NCBI RefSeq assembly: GCF_014851805.1
Contig: NZ_JACVAK010000006.1
Coordinates: forward strand, 52,916 to 116,915
Reading direction: 5' to 3'
DNA length: 64,000 nucleotides
Origin: Pseudoxanthomonas sp. PXM02
GTDB taxonomy: Bacteria > Pseudomonadota > Gammaproteobacteria > Xanthomonadales > Xanthomonadaceae
The position numbers and the translations under genes are program-made. How positions within the stretch are numbered: the stretch's first letter is position 1; the number at the start of each line of letters is the position of its first letter. The notes below the pieces were generated by a model. It saw nothing but the letters and a program-made list of their open reading frames with translations. It was not told the DNA's origin and did no database searches. Below are positions 1 through 7,780 of the stretch, in pieces.

Positions 1-383
1 GTGATCAGCAAGCCGCCCTCGCCCGCCCTCACGCGCGCTAGCACGCCCTGGCGCTCCATGGTGACCTTGTCCACGGGATAGCGCTGCCCGAGCGCCAGGA
101 TCTTGTCCAGCAACGTCTCGGCGAACACCGCGAAGTGGTACAGGCTCTGCAGCGCGCCCGGCCGACGCGCCGGCACGCCGAGATGGGCATGCACGCGCGC
201 CAGGTACTGGCGCGACGCACGACGCGCCGTGCCGTTGAGCAGCCAGTGCACGAACACCACCGGATACACGCAGACCCGGAACGGCCAACGGCCCAGCCAG
301 CGATGCACGAAGCACAACAGCAGGATGCCGCGCACGGACGTGGATTCGCCGATATCGGCCCAGTGGTGCGAACGATCGCTCAC
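1..383 (-). CDS. LpxL/HtrB-like acyltransferase of the pigment cluster (3' end outside window)
   Basis: Only the first 127 codons are present; the frame runs off the left edge. The visible N-terminus (SDRSHHWADIGESTSVRGIL, then a hydrophobic stretch, then RRASRQYLARVHAHLG) resembles the start of the lipid A lauroyl/myristoyl acyltransferase family. Those are inner-membrane enzymes that move acyl groups from acyl-ACP. Members of this family occur in aryl-polyene and flexirubin clusters, where a role in attaching the polyene acyl chain to a lipid is assumed. The GTG start overlaps the stop of the glycosyltransferase gene (GTGA), so the two are probably translationally coupled. The HxxxxD catalytic motif lies beyond the window, so the family call rests on the N-terminus only. 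Confidence 0.7.
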   Translation of the reverse strand, partial: MSDRSHHWADIGESTSVRGILLLCFVHRWLGRWPFRVCVYPVVFVHWLLNGTARRASRQYLARVHAHLGVPARRPGALQSLYHFAVFAETLLDKILALGQRYPVDKVTMERQGVLARVRAGEGGLLI

Positions 384-1144
384 GCGCGGCCGCCCTCGAA
401 CTTGCGCGCCAGCAGGCGCGGCAGGCGCAGGACCATGCCGAAGAACAGGCGCGTGTGCATGCGGCTGATGCGCACGTTGTCGCGCCAGACGTCGAAGTGG
501 GAGACGCCGTCCAGCGGATACGTCACGCGCGTCGGCCGGCTGCGCACAGTGATACCCCGCCAGAACAGTCGCACCAACACCTCGACGTCGAAATCCATCC
601 GGCGACCGATGGTCTCTTCATCCATCAGGCGCAACACCGGCGGCAGCGGGTAGACGCGAAAGCCGCACATGGAATCGCGGATCGTGAACGACAACGTATT
701 GATCCAGACCCAGACGTGGGTCAGGTAGCGGCCGTAGAGCCGGCCCTTCGGCACGCTGGCGTCGTACAGCGGCACGCCACAGATGACGGCATCCGGGTGC
801 ACGCGCGCTTCTTCGAGGAACCCGGGGATGTCGCGGGCATCGTGCTGGCCGTCGGCATCGATCTGCAGCACATGGGTGTAACCCGCCCTGCCCGCCTCAC
901 GGAATCCCGCCAGCACCGCCCCACCTTTGCCCTGGTTCACCGGCAGGCGCAGCAGCGTCACGCCGGACGCATGCAGCGCCGCCAAACGGTCGAGCTCGCG
1001 TGAACAGGATTCACCGGAACCGTCGTCGACCAGCAGGCACGGCACTCCCGACGCACGCACGCCATCCACCATGGTCGCGATGGCGTGCTCGTGGTCGAAG
1101 ACCGGGATCACCACGAGCGGACGGAAATCGTTCGCCGGGGCCAT
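380..1144 (-). CDS. Family 2 glycosyltransferase of the pigment cluster
   Basis: A 254-residue GT-A fold glycosyltransferase of the dolichol-phosphate-mannose-synthase/GtrB type. The nucleotide-binding start (PLVVIPVFDHE), LLVDDGSG and the metal-binding DADGQHD stretch are visible. No transmembrane domain follows, so the protein is probably soluble or peripheral. In aryl-polyene/xanthomonadin clusters such an enzyme is thought to glycosylate the pigment lipid; the substrate is not shown here. The ATG at 1144 is preferred because GGGGA lies eight bases upstream. An ATG at 1159 would add five residues and overlap the upstream ligase stop. The gene is followed by an overlapping acyltransferase gene. 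Confidence 0.8.
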   Translation of the reverse strand: MAPANDFRPLVVIPVFDHEHAIATMVDGVRASGVPCLLVDDGSGESCSRELDRLAALHASGVTLLRLPVNQGKGGAVLAGFREAGRAGYTHVLQIDADGQHDARDIPGFLEEARVHPDAVICGVPLYDASVPKGRLYGRYLTHVWVWINTLSFTIRDSMCGFRVYPLPPVLRLMDEETIGRRMDFDVEVLVRLFWRGITVRSRPTRVTYPLDGVSHFDVWRDNVRISRMHTRLFFGMVLRLPRLLARKFEGGRA

Positions 1145-1148
1145 GGCG

Positions 1149-2828
1149 TCATTCCCCATCGGCGAACACCACACGGCCACTGGCATGCGGGCCATGTTCC
1201 GACTCGTAGCGGAACACCAGCGTGCTGCGATCGGCCAGCCATTCCAGGTCCAATCGGATCCGGTCGCCGGGCCGCGCGACCCGCTGGAACTTCAACGCCT
1301 CCATGCGGAGGAAGGTCGCCGGCAACGGGAATACCTCTCGCGCCAGTTGCACGGCCCAGTCGAGCTGGGCGACGCCGGGCAGGATGGCGGCCTGGGTGAA
1401 GTGGCCTTCGAACACGGCCAGCGATGCATCGAGCGGCAACTCGACCCGCGCATGCGTGGGTTCGCGCAGCGTCCAGTGGGCAGGCGGACGCTCGGGACGG
1501 AACAGCGCTGTCAGCGCGGCTTCGGTCACCTTGCCCTGGGCGTTCGTCGGCAGTGCCGACACGAACCGCCAGCGCCGTGGCCGGGCGACCGCATCCTGCG
1601 TATCCGCGAGATGGCGTGTCAGCGTGTTTGCCAATGCCCGGCGACCGGACGCATCGTCGGGAACGCGAGCGTCCGGATCCAACACCACCACGGCGACCAG
1701 CACGGCACGCTGACCGCCCAGCAGAAGCACGCGCGCTTCACGGACCGAAGGATGGGTCTGGATCTGACGTTCCAGCGCATCCAGCGACACGCGACGCTCT
1801 TCCACCTTCACGATGCGATCGGCACGCCCCAGCAGGCGGAAGCCGCCAGTACCGTCAACCTCCGCACGATCCTGGCTGCGCCACCAGGCCGGCTCGGCCA
1901 GATGCAGCGAACGGACTTCGAGCACGCCTTCTGCCAGTTGCCATTCGACGCCCGGCAGCGGCCGCCAGGCAGGCTGTTCTTCGTCCCAGCGACGCCAGGC
2001 GATGCCACCGGTCTCGCTGCTGCCCAGGATCTCGACCGGCGGCACACCGAGCAGCCGCGCCACGTCGTGCGCGGCTTCCGCGGGCAGCGCACCGCCCGAC
2101 GAGAAGACCGCCCGCAGGCGGCCGTGCACGGAGGGCCAACCGAGCTGCGCCGGGAGGCGCTTCAGGTGCGCGGGACTCGCGACCAGCACCGTCTCGTGTC
2201 CTTCCATCGCCGCCAGCAGATCTTCGGGGAAGAATGCCCGCGGCACGATCGCCCGCCCCGCCGCCAACGGCCACAGCACCCGGAACAGCAGGCCGTAGAT
2301 GTGCTGGTGCGACACCGTGCCATGGATCGCGACATCGCCCAGCCCGGCACCGAGGGCGGACTCCAGTGAGCGCGCTTCGGCATCAAGCTGGCGCAGGCGC
2401 TTTTCGATCGCTACGGGCTCACCCGTGCTGCCCGAAGTGAACACCACCAGCCGCGTCGCTTCCGGATCCAGGGGCGTAAGCAGCGCATCGCCGACCTCGC
2501 TTTCACGGATAGCGGACACGCCAGGCCAATCGCCTGCGAACCCGTCCACGCGCGACTGCAGCCGCGCCAGCGTTCCCGGCAATGCGTCACCCGGCAGCAC
2601 GACGGTCTTGCCTGCGTGCCAAGCACCGAACAGCGCCGACGCGAAACGCGTGGCGTCGTCGAAATGCAGTGCGAACGTGGTGCCCGGCAGCGCGTCGAAC
2701 GCGGCATGCCAGCGCTGGGCGTCGCGCTGGAACGCGGCGTGATCGATGCTGCCACCTGCGACGCGCGCAAACACGCGCCCCGGCACTGGTCGCACGGCCA
2801 CGTCGAAGAGCGTACGCCACTCAGCCAT
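1149..2828 (-). CDS. AMP-dependent acyl/aryl ligase fused to a hotdog-fold dehydratase
   Basis: A two-domain protein of 559 residues. Residues about 1-440 form an ANL-superfamily adenylating enzyme: the phosphate loop TSGSTGEP is near 131-138 and the adenine motif (ILGSSETGG) follows. This half probably activates the aryl starter acid and loads it on an acyl carrier protein. Residues about 450-559 match FabZ/FabA/ApeI-type 3-hydroxyacyl-ACP dehydratases, with FEGHFTQAAILPGV at 473-486 and the expected catalytic His at 476. Separate ligase and dehydratase activities are known for aryl-polyene synthesis; here they are joined. The start overlaps the preceding membrane-protein gene by eight bases. 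The substrate is inferred from cluster context. Confidence 0.82.
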   Translation of the reverse strand: MAEWRTLFDVAVRPVPGRVFARVAGGSIDHAAFQRDAQRWHAAFDALPGTTFALHFDDATRFASALFGAWHAGKTVVLPGDALPGTLARLQSRVDGFAGDWPGVSAIRESEVGDALLTPLDPEATRLVVFTSGSTGEPVAIEKRLRQLDAEARSLESALGAGLGDVAIHGTVSHQHIYGLLFRVLWPLAAGRAIVPRAFFPEDLLAAMEGHETVLVASPAHLKRLPAQLGWPSVHGRLRAVFSSGGALPAEAAHDVARLLGVPPVEILGSSETGGIAWRRWDEEQPAWRPLPGVEWQLAEGVLEVRSLHLAEPAWWRSQDRAEVDGTGGFRLLGRADRIVKVEERRVSLDALERQIQTHPSVREARVLLLGGQRAVLVAVVVLDPDARVPDDASGRRALANTLTRHLADTQDAVARPRRWRFVSALPTNAQGKVTEAALTALFRPERPPAHWTLREPTHARVELPLDASLAVFEGHFTQAAILPGVAQLDWAVQLAREVFPLPATFLRMEALKFQRVARPGDRIRLDLEWLADRSTLVFRYESEHGPHASGRVVFADGE

Positions 2829-3372
2829 GCGAATGCCTTGCGCGCACGCGCCGCCGCACCAGCCACTCGATACTGAAAAGCACGCCGATCAACACGTAGG
2901 CGATCAATCCGTTGTACAGCGCCCATGCGCCGTCGGACATCCACAAGGCCGTGACCAGCGCCAGCGTGCCATTGAAGACGAAGAACACGCACCACACCTG
3001 GGTCACCCGTCGCGTGTAGGCCACGCCTTCCGGCGGCAGGTCCGGCTCGGTGAGCCGGGCGATGCGCTCCACGGCCGAGGGCGGAAAGACGAGGCTGGTA
3101 GCGAACACGACGAGCAGCACCGCGTTGACCAACGCGGGATACAGCTTCAGCGGCAAGGCTTCGTTGAACACCGTCGCCAGCGTGGCGAGCAGGGCGGCCC
3201 CGGCGGCTGCGGCCAGCCAGACGGCCTGTCGCGTGGCGGCCGCACGCAGCAAGGCGAGCACGAGCAGGAGCACCGCCAGCCAGCGGGGCTCGAAACGGCC
3301 CATGGCCCAGTACACCACCAGCGGGTATGCCACCGACAGCACCACGAAGATGGCCGCGCCTATCCGGGACAC
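2821..3372 (-). CDS. Small integral membrane protein of the pigment cluster (COG4648-like)
   Basis: A protein of 183 residues with about five hydrophobic segments and no soluble domain. It begins MSRIGAAIFVVLSVAYPLVV and ends in a basic cytoplasmic tail (RRRVRARHSHG). Proteins of this kind lie beside the acyl carrier protein and AMP-ligase genes in aryl-polyene clusters; their biochemical role is not established. It starts 13 bases after the second acyl carrier protein gene and overlaps the ligase gene by eight bases. A role in anchoring or moving the pigment at the inner membrane is only a guess from context. Confidence 0.65.
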   Translation of the reverse strand: MSRIGAAIFVVLSVAYPLVVYWAMGRFEPRWLAVLLLVLALLRAAATRQAVWLAAAAGAALLATLATVFNEALPLKLYPALVNAVLLVVFATSLVFPPSAVERIARLTEPDLPPEGVAYTRRVTQVWCVFFVFNGTLALVTALWMSDGAWALYNGLIAYVLIGVLFSIEWLVRRRVRARHSHG

Positions 3373-3385
3373 GGGGCGACCTGCG

Positions 3386-3640
3386 TCAGGCGGCTTCGTC
3401 GCGGATCAGTCCGTACAGCACGTCCACGATGTCCTGCACCGTGCGCACCGACTTGAACGCGTCCGGCTGGAGGCTCCGCCCCAGCAGCGGCTTGAGTTGG
3501 ACGATCAGATCCACTGCATCGATGCTGTCGATGTCGAGATCGTCGTAGAGCTTGGCCTCGGGCGTGATCCTCGCAGGATCGATCTCGAAGCTGTCATGCA
3601 GGATCGTGACGATCCGGTCGAAAAGTTCGTTCTTGGTCAT
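3386..3640 (-). CDS. Acyl carrier protein (second of two)
   Basis: An acidic protein of 84 residues with the phosphopantetheine attachment motif DIDSIDAVDL; Ser39 is the expected modification site. Length and charge fit a type II acyl carrier protein. It lies 24 bases downstream of another carrier protein gene and upstream of the membrane protein and ligase genes. In aryl-polyene systems, two carrier proteins serve starter loading and chain extension; which one does which cannot be told here. It is distinct from the housekeeping AcpP, which normally sits with fabG/fabF. Confidence 0.88.
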   Translation of the reverse strand: MTKNELFDRIVTILHDSFEIDPARITPEAKLYDDLDIDSIDAVDLIVQLKPLLGRSLQPDAFKSVRTVQDIVDVLYGLIRDEAA

Positions 3641-3664
3641 CTTGCCAGTCCTGCCCGTCCCTGC

Positions 3665-3925
3665 TCAGGCCTTGCCCTGCGAGGCGACAAAATCCGCCAG
3701 GGCACGCACGCTGGCGAAATGCCGGCGGGTTTCCTGCGAGTCTGCGGAGAGTGCGACGCCGTAGCGCTTCTGCAGCGCCAGTCCCAGTTCGAGGGCGTCG
3801 ATCGAGTCCAACCCCAGTCCTTCGACGAACAGCGGCGCGCTGGTATCGATGTCGTCGGGCGTGATGTCTTCCAGCGACAGCGACGAAATGATCAATTCCT
3901 TGATCTCGTGCTCAAGTGCCTGCAC
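3665..3925 (-). CDS. Acyl carrier protein (first of two)
   Basis: Read from the GTG at 3925, the protein has 86 residues and the motif GLGLDSIDALEL, with Ser41 as the phosphopantetheine site. This start is chosen over upstream ATGs because GGGAG lies nine bases before it and the resulting length is typical for a carrier protein. A longer reading would add about 33 residues lying inside the acyltransferase gene. The gene overlaps the acyltransferase end by 14 bases. Sequence divergence from the second carrier protein argues for separate roles rather than a recent duplication. Confidence 0.87.
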   Translation of the reverse strand: MQALEHEIKELIISSLSLEDITPDDIDTSAPLFVEGLGLDSIDALELGLALQKRYGVALSADSQETRRHFASVRALADFVASQGKA

Positions 3926-4709
3926 GCGATGGATCTCCCGCAAAGTAAATGGCCAGATGTTCCGTGAGTCGCCGGGCTGCCAGCGCTTCTCCCCCTGCCG
4001 ATGGATCCGCCCCCTCCATTCCATTCAGGAATGGGGCGATCGGCAGGTCTTCCTGAACATCGATCACCATATGGAATCGCACCGGCGGCACACGATACCA
4101 CTTCTCCCCTTTCCCAAGCGTCAGCGGCGTGCACGTGATCCGCACCGGCGTGATGTCCAGCGCACCCCGCACGGCGATGTTCGCCGCGCCGCGCTGGAGC
4201 TTCAGGGGCTGTCCCGGCGTGGTCCGCGTGCCCTCCGGGAAAATCACCAGGGTGCCGCCCGCCCTGACCGCCGCGATGCAGTCCTCCACCAGGCCCGCAC
4301 CGTCATCGTTGGAAACGTAACCCGCGGCCCTGACCGGTCCCCGCATGAACGGATTGCGCGCGACCGCCGACTTCACCACGCAGTCGGCATTGGGCAGCAG
4401 GGAGATCAGCAGGACGACGTCGATCAACGTGGGGTGGTTGGCGAGCACCAGCAGGCCGTCACGCGCCAGCCGCTCACGACCCCGGACTTCGTAGGTCATC
4501 ACTCCCAGCCGGCGCATCAGTTCCACGTGCGCGGCAAAGCTGCGCCGCACGAGACGGCGTGACCAGCGACGCCGGCGGTCGGGATCGCGCACCAGCCACA
4601 GCAGCGGCGGAAGTATGCAGACACCCAGGAACAGGCCACCCACGCCGAACGCGAGGAAGCTCAGCCCTGTTCCCGCGACCCGCCACGCGTGGCTCAACCG
4701 TTCAAGCAT
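3912..4709 (-). CDS. 1-acyl-glycerol-phosphate-type acyltransferase (PlsC family) of the pigment cluster
   Basis: A 265-residue protein with one N-terminal membrane segment (FLAFGVGGLFLGVCILPPLL) and both PlsC motifs: NHPTLID (HxxxxD) and FPEGTR. PlsC-type enzymes transfer acyl groups to lipid hydroxyls at the inner membrane. In aryl-polyene clusters one is believed to help build the lipid anchor of the pigment. The ATG at 4709 overlaps the upstream ketosynthase-like stop by eight bases; another ATG at 4736 would add nine residues. It lies between the chain-length-factor-like gene and the carrier proteins, which supports a cluster role rather than general phospholipid synthesis. Confidence 0.84.
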   Translation of the reverse strand: MLERLSHAWRVAGTGLSFLAFGVGGLFLGVCILPPLLWLVRDPDRRRRWSRRLVRRSFAAHVELMRRLGVMTYEVRGRERLARDGLLVLANHPTLIDVVLLISLLPNADCVVKSAVARNPFMRGPVRAAGYVSNDDGAGLVEDCIAAVRAGGTLVIFPEGTRTTPGQPLKLQRGAANIAVRGALDITPVRITCTPLTLGKGEKWYRVPPVRFHMVIDVQEDLPIAPFLNGMEGADPSAGGEALAARRLTEHLAIYFAGDPSRAGT

Positions 4710-5433
4710 CGCGTCGCCACTGCCACTGAATGCCATCTCCGCGCCAGTCGAGTATTGCGTCGCCGGCCAACAGGAAGCGCAACACGTCCAGACTGTGTGG
4801 CAAGGGGCCGGCGGTGTCGTCCGCACCATCAGCCTTCCATGCCAGGTGCAGTGTGGGCAGAGCGGCGTCAGCCGCCACAAGACGCCAGCACCAGGCGAAT
4901 CCGGCATCCGGCTCGTCCGCGAATCCGGCGTACACGCCAGGCAACGGGGCGTCATAGATGACCAGCAGCACTTCGGGCGCACCGTCGGCGAGCAGTGACG
5001 CTGCTTCGATGCACGCGGTTTCGACGGTCGCTTTACCGCCTGCCGTAGCGACGTAGTTGCCGCGCTCGCCGCGCAGGATGGAATACAGCGCGGCGATGGC
5101 GTTGTGCACGGACAGGCCGAACGTCGTCGGCGATGGCGACTCCCCCGCCACCAGCGCCTCGAGCAACTCCATCGAGCGTGCGACGTCGCCGTGTCGCGAC
5201 GCGAAGACCAGCGGCGCGCCGCCCGCATCGGCTCGCTGACACCAGAAGGCGGTCTGGATCGCCATGCGACCCAGTCGTTCAATCCGTCGACGCTGCATTG
5301 CCGGGACCTCCGACAACGCCGGCGTCTCCTCGCCCATCGGCACCCACGGCGCCCGCGCCCATGCGGACCATGCCGATTGATCGACCAGCCCCGGCGCCCA
5401 GGCCGCCCACTCCTTAACCGACAAACCGATCAT
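4702..5433 (-). CDS. Beta-ketoacyl synthase-like chain length factor
   Basis: A 243-residue protein matching the N-terminal ketoacyl-synthase half found as a stand-alone chain length factor in aryl-polyene clusters. The region that would hold the nucleophile reads VATAGGK (128-134), where active ketosynthases have an STAC stretch. The Cys position therefore seems to be Gly132, and a non-catalytic partner role is expected. Full ketosynthases are about 400 residues; this length is normal for the family, not a truncation. It is the first gene of the minus-strand operon, and its ATG lies about 140 bases from the divergent tRNA genes. Confidence 0.78.
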   Translation of the reverse strand: MIGLSVKEWAAWAPGLVDQSAWSAWARAPWVPMGEETPALSEVPAMQRRRIERLGRMAIQTAFWCQRADAGGAPLVFASRHGDVARSMELLEALVAGESPSPTTFGLSVHNAIAALYSILRGERGNYVATAGGKATVETACIEAASLLADGAPEVLLVIYDAPLPGVYAGFADEPDAGFAWCWRLVAADAALPTLHLAWKADGADDTAGPLPHSLDVLRFLLAGDAILDWRGDGIQWQWRRDA

Positions 5434-5503
5434 GCGCTGCGCGTGGTCCCGTCATTCTTCAAGCGTCGTATTTCACCCGCATGCCCACGCATTCGCCAGT
5501 CGT

Positions 5504-5553
5504 GAAAATTTTCGTAACGAATGCTTGCGCATCGGAAAGAGCCTAGCTATTAT
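5504..5553 (+). promoter_or_regulatory. Promoter with AT-rich upstream element for the tRNA genes
   Basis: The -35 box TTGCGC (5525-5530) and -10 box TATTAT (5548-5553) are separated by exactly 17 bases, and the first tRNA starts 19 bases after the -10 box. Just upstream of the -35 box, 5504-5521 holds GAAAATTTTC and the palindrome TTCGTAACGAA. This is unusually AT-rich here and placed like the UP element of a stable-RNA promoter. Confidence 0.75.
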
Positions 5554-5572
5554 TCCGCTCCTGCCAGCACGT

Positions 5573-5648
5573 GGGGCCATAGCTCAGCTGGGAGAGCGCC
5601 TGCATGGCATGCAGGAGGTCGGCGGTTCGATCCCGCCTGGCTCCACCA
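5573..5648 (+). tRNA. tRNA-Ala (anticodon GGC)
   Basis: Seventy-six bases including the encoded CCA end. The acceptor stem GGGGCCA pairs with TGGCTCC (one G-U pair), the anticodon arm is CCTGC-ATGGCAT-GCAGG, and the T arm carries GGTTCGATCCC. The anticodon GGC reads GCC/GCU alanine codons. It lies 51 bases before tRNA-Glu, and one promoter probably serves both. Confidence 0.97.
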
Positions 5649-5699
5649 ACTTCCGGACAATAGGCCGTCTGGAAAGAAAATCTGGTAACACTTTCGTGC

Positions 5700-5775
5700 G
5701 TCCCCATCGTCTAGAGGCCTAGGACATTACCCTTTCACGGTAGCGACCGGGGTTCGAATCCCCGTGGGGACGCCA
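5700..5775 (+). tRNA. tRNA-Glu (anticodon TTC)
   Basis: Seventy-six bases with encoded CCA. The acceptor stem GTCCCCA pairs with TGGGGAC, the anticodon loop is CTTTCAC and the T loop is GGTTCGAATCC. It reads GAA/GAG. It is second in a two-tRNA transcript that ends at the terminator nine bases downstream. Confidence 0.97.
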
Positions 5776-5784
5776 ACTCTTCAA

Positions 5785-5811
5785 GGCCCGGGAAACCGGG
5801 CCTTTCTTTTT
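5785..5811 (+). terminator. Intrinsic terminator of the tRNA operon
   Basis: A perfect seven-base-pair stem (GGCCCGG / CCGGGCC) closes a GAAA tetraloop and is followed by TTTCTTTTT. It starts nine bases after the tRNA-Glu CCA end. Confidence 0.9.
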
Positions 5812-5967
5812 GCTCCAAGGGCGCCTGTCGGGCCCTTGCGCCCGCGTTTACAAGAACCTCACCCCGGACGGCGTAGAAGCTTGCGCCATGCGCTCGCCGT
5901 GGCGACATCGCCGGGCGCGCAGGGTTGGTGTAGTCGAAGTGGATCCCACCTTCGCGGAGCCGCAGCC

Positions 5968-6195
5968 ATGACACACGATGCACTCGCTGACGAACTGATC
6001 TCGCAACTGCCACTCCATCGCGACACGCGTTGGACAGCGGGATCACTGGGACTGGACGACGCGACCTTCGATGGCGTCGCGCAACGCCTGCTCGAACTGG
6101 AGACACTCGGCACGGTCGACGTGATGAACCTGTCGCGCGATGCCCATCACGGTCTGCGCAGGCTCAACGCGATCCGCTTCGTCCGCGTCACCTGA
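5968..6195 (+). CDS. Small hypothetical protein
   Basis: A 75-residue protein beginning MTHDALADELISQLPLHRDT. GCGGAG sits eight bases upstream of the ATG, which supports translation. Predicted content is mostly helical (LDDATFDGVAQRLLELETLG), followed by a basic stretch rich in strand-forming residues. This could be a small winged-helix-like fold, but no recognised motif was seen. There is no signal peptide or membrane segment. It lies alone between the tRNA operon and the convergent DUF1249 gene, ten bases from that gene's end. I do not recognise the family. Confidence 0.55.
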   Translation: MTHDALADELISQLPLHRDTRWTAGSLGLDDATFDGVAQRLLELETLGTVDVMNLSRDAHHGLRRLNAIRFVRVT

Positions 6196-6205
6196 GGCAA
6201 CGGCT

Positions 6206-6688
6206 TCAGGCGACGTCGCGTGCGGCCCGTACGGGGTGCAGGGTGGCGACGCCATGCCCCTGCTCGCCGAGATACTCGAGCCATTTGCCGAGAAAGGTAT
6301 TCATGCGCATGCGGTGACTGATCACCTCCGCCGGCGGCGGGTACAGGCCGATCACGTCCTGCCAGCGCTTGCCCACATAGCAATGCGTCGCTTCAGCCTG
6401 GCGTGCATCGCGATACAGGCGGACGAACGCGGAGGGGTCCGGTTCGCCAGTCAGTGGATCGCAGATGTCGTAGGTCAGTCGCAGCTCCACCGTGTAGCGG
6501 TGCGTCTCGATGACCTCCAGCCGCAGGTCCAGTCCGTCGCCGATGCTGGAGACGTACGTCCCCACCTGCAGGTGTTCCGGTGCAAACAGGCGCGTCAGGC
6601 GGGCGTGGTTCTCCGCGTACAGCGCCATAAGCCAGCCAAACCGGCCCAACCGGGGGATGCGCGCAGTACGTGCGAGAGCCTGGGACAT
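6206..6688 (-). CDS. DUF1249 family protein (YqiB-like)
   Basis: A 160-residue soluble protein with the features of the DUF1249/YqiB family: an N-terminal basic helix with LMALYAENHARLTRL, a central beta-rich part (LRLEVIETHRYTVELRLTY) and a C-terminal NTFLGKWLEYLGEQGHG. The function is unknown; in E. coli the homologue lies near genes of nucleotide and phosphodiesterase metabolism. Length matches the family. The gene converges on the small ORF at 5968-6195 and has its own upstream gap of 116 bases before ppsR. Confidence 0.85.
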   Translation of the reverse strand: MSQALARTARIPRLGRFGWLMALYAENHARLTRLFAPEHLQVGTYVSSIGDGLDLRLEVIETHRYTVELRLTYDICDPLTGEPDPSAFVRLYRDARQAEATHCYVGKRWQDVIGLYPPPAEVISHRMRMNTFLGKWLEYLGEQGHGVATLHPVRAARDVA

Positions 6689-6804
6689 GGGCCGATCCTA
6701 CACGGCGAATCCCCGTCGCGGCAGCATTGACGTACTGCCGCATGCGGCCTAAGTTAAGGATTCCCGGCGCGCCGTTTTACCGCCTGCCGCCGCGGCTCCG
6801 CTAC

Positions 6805-7626
6805 TCAGTACATTTCGCGCTGCAAGCCCAGCGTGGACAACACCTTGCTGGAGATTTCCTCGATCGACTTGTTGGTCGTACTGAGGGTCGGCAGGCGTTC
6901 CACCTGGAACATCGCTTCCGCCGCCGCGACTTCGCGCTTGCAGGTCTCCATTTTCGCGTAGCCCGAGTTGGGCCTGCGCTCCTGCCGGATCTGGTGCAGG
7001 CGCTCGGGGTCGATGGTCAGGGCGAACAGCTTGCGCCGGTAAGGTCGCAACCGGGCTGGCAAGCGGTCGGTCTCGAGATCGCCATCGGTCAGCGGATAGT
7101 TCGCAGCACGCACGCCGTAATGCAGCGCCAGGTAGACGCAGGTCGGCGTCTTGCCGGCGCGCGATACCGCCACCAGGATCACGTCGGCCTCGTCGTAATT
7201 CACCGCCATGCCGTCGTCATGCGTCAGGGCGAAATTCATCGCATTGATGCGGCGATGGTAGGTCTCGAAATCCACCAGGCCGTGGGCCTGGCCGACACGC
7301 GACTGCCGCTGTTCGCCCAACTCGCGCTCCAGCGGCTCGATGAAGGGGGCAAACACGTCCAGCATCAGCGCCCCGCTCTCGGCGATCAGGGCGCTCAATC
7401 CGGGATCCACGCAGGAACTCACCACGATCGGGCGCGCGCCGAGCCGTTCCCCCGTCCGGCGGATGCGGTCGGCGGCGTCCCGCGCCTTCTCCTCGTCGTC
7501 GACGAAGGACAGGCGGTCGGTCTGGAACCGCATGCCGGCGAACTGGGTCAGCAGGCTGTGGCCGATGGTCTCGGCGGTGATACCGGTTCCATCCGAAACA
7601 TAAAACACCGGTCGCAGCTCAGACAT
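6805..7626 (-). CDS. ppsR: Phosphoenolpyruvate synthase regulatory protein (kinase/pyrophosphorylase)
   Basis: A 273-residue protein of the DUF299 family. It inactivates PEP synthase by ADP-dependent phosphorylation of a Thr near the catalytic His and reactivates it by Pi-dependent pyrophosphorolysis. The N-terminal [20 protein letters not shown] and the nucleotide-binding [14 protein letters not shown] are both intact. The gene is divergent from its target ppsA across a gap of about 150 bases, the usual arrangement in gammaproteobacteria. The start ATG at 7626 gives the expected N-terminus. Confidence 0.95.
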   Translation of the reverse strand: MSELRPVFYVSDGTGITAETIGHSLLTQFAGMRFQTDRLSFVDDEEKARDAADRIRRTGERLGARPIVVSSCVDPGLSALIAESGALMLDVFAPFIEPLERELGEQRQSRVGQAHGLVDFETYHRRINAMNFALTHDDGMAVNYDEADVILVAVSRAGKTPTCVYLALHYGVRAANYPLTDGDLETDRLPARLRPYRRKLFALTIDPERLHQIRQERRPNSGYAKMETCKREVAAAEAMFQVERLPTLSTTNKSIEEISSKVLSTLGLQREMY

Positions 7627-7780
7627 GCCCCACCCTTCCCCGCTTCACCATGGAAACCCCCGTCAGATCAAGCTTGTCTGCAATTGGTATGCACTGCATC
7701 ATATCGCTTCTTTCCCCATGGACACGGCACCCCACGCCGATGGTCATCGGCATGGCGCGGCCTGCTTCGGAGCATTGCGC

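Noticed and set aside
5573..5775. tRNA genes as an integration site for a mobile island
   Set aside because: No integrase, no repeated tRNA end and no change in base composition on either side.
7718..7780. ATG start for ppsA at 7718
   Set aside because: The added 21 residues are unlike PEP synthase N-termini, while the TTG at 7781 has GGAG at the right distance and gives the family length.
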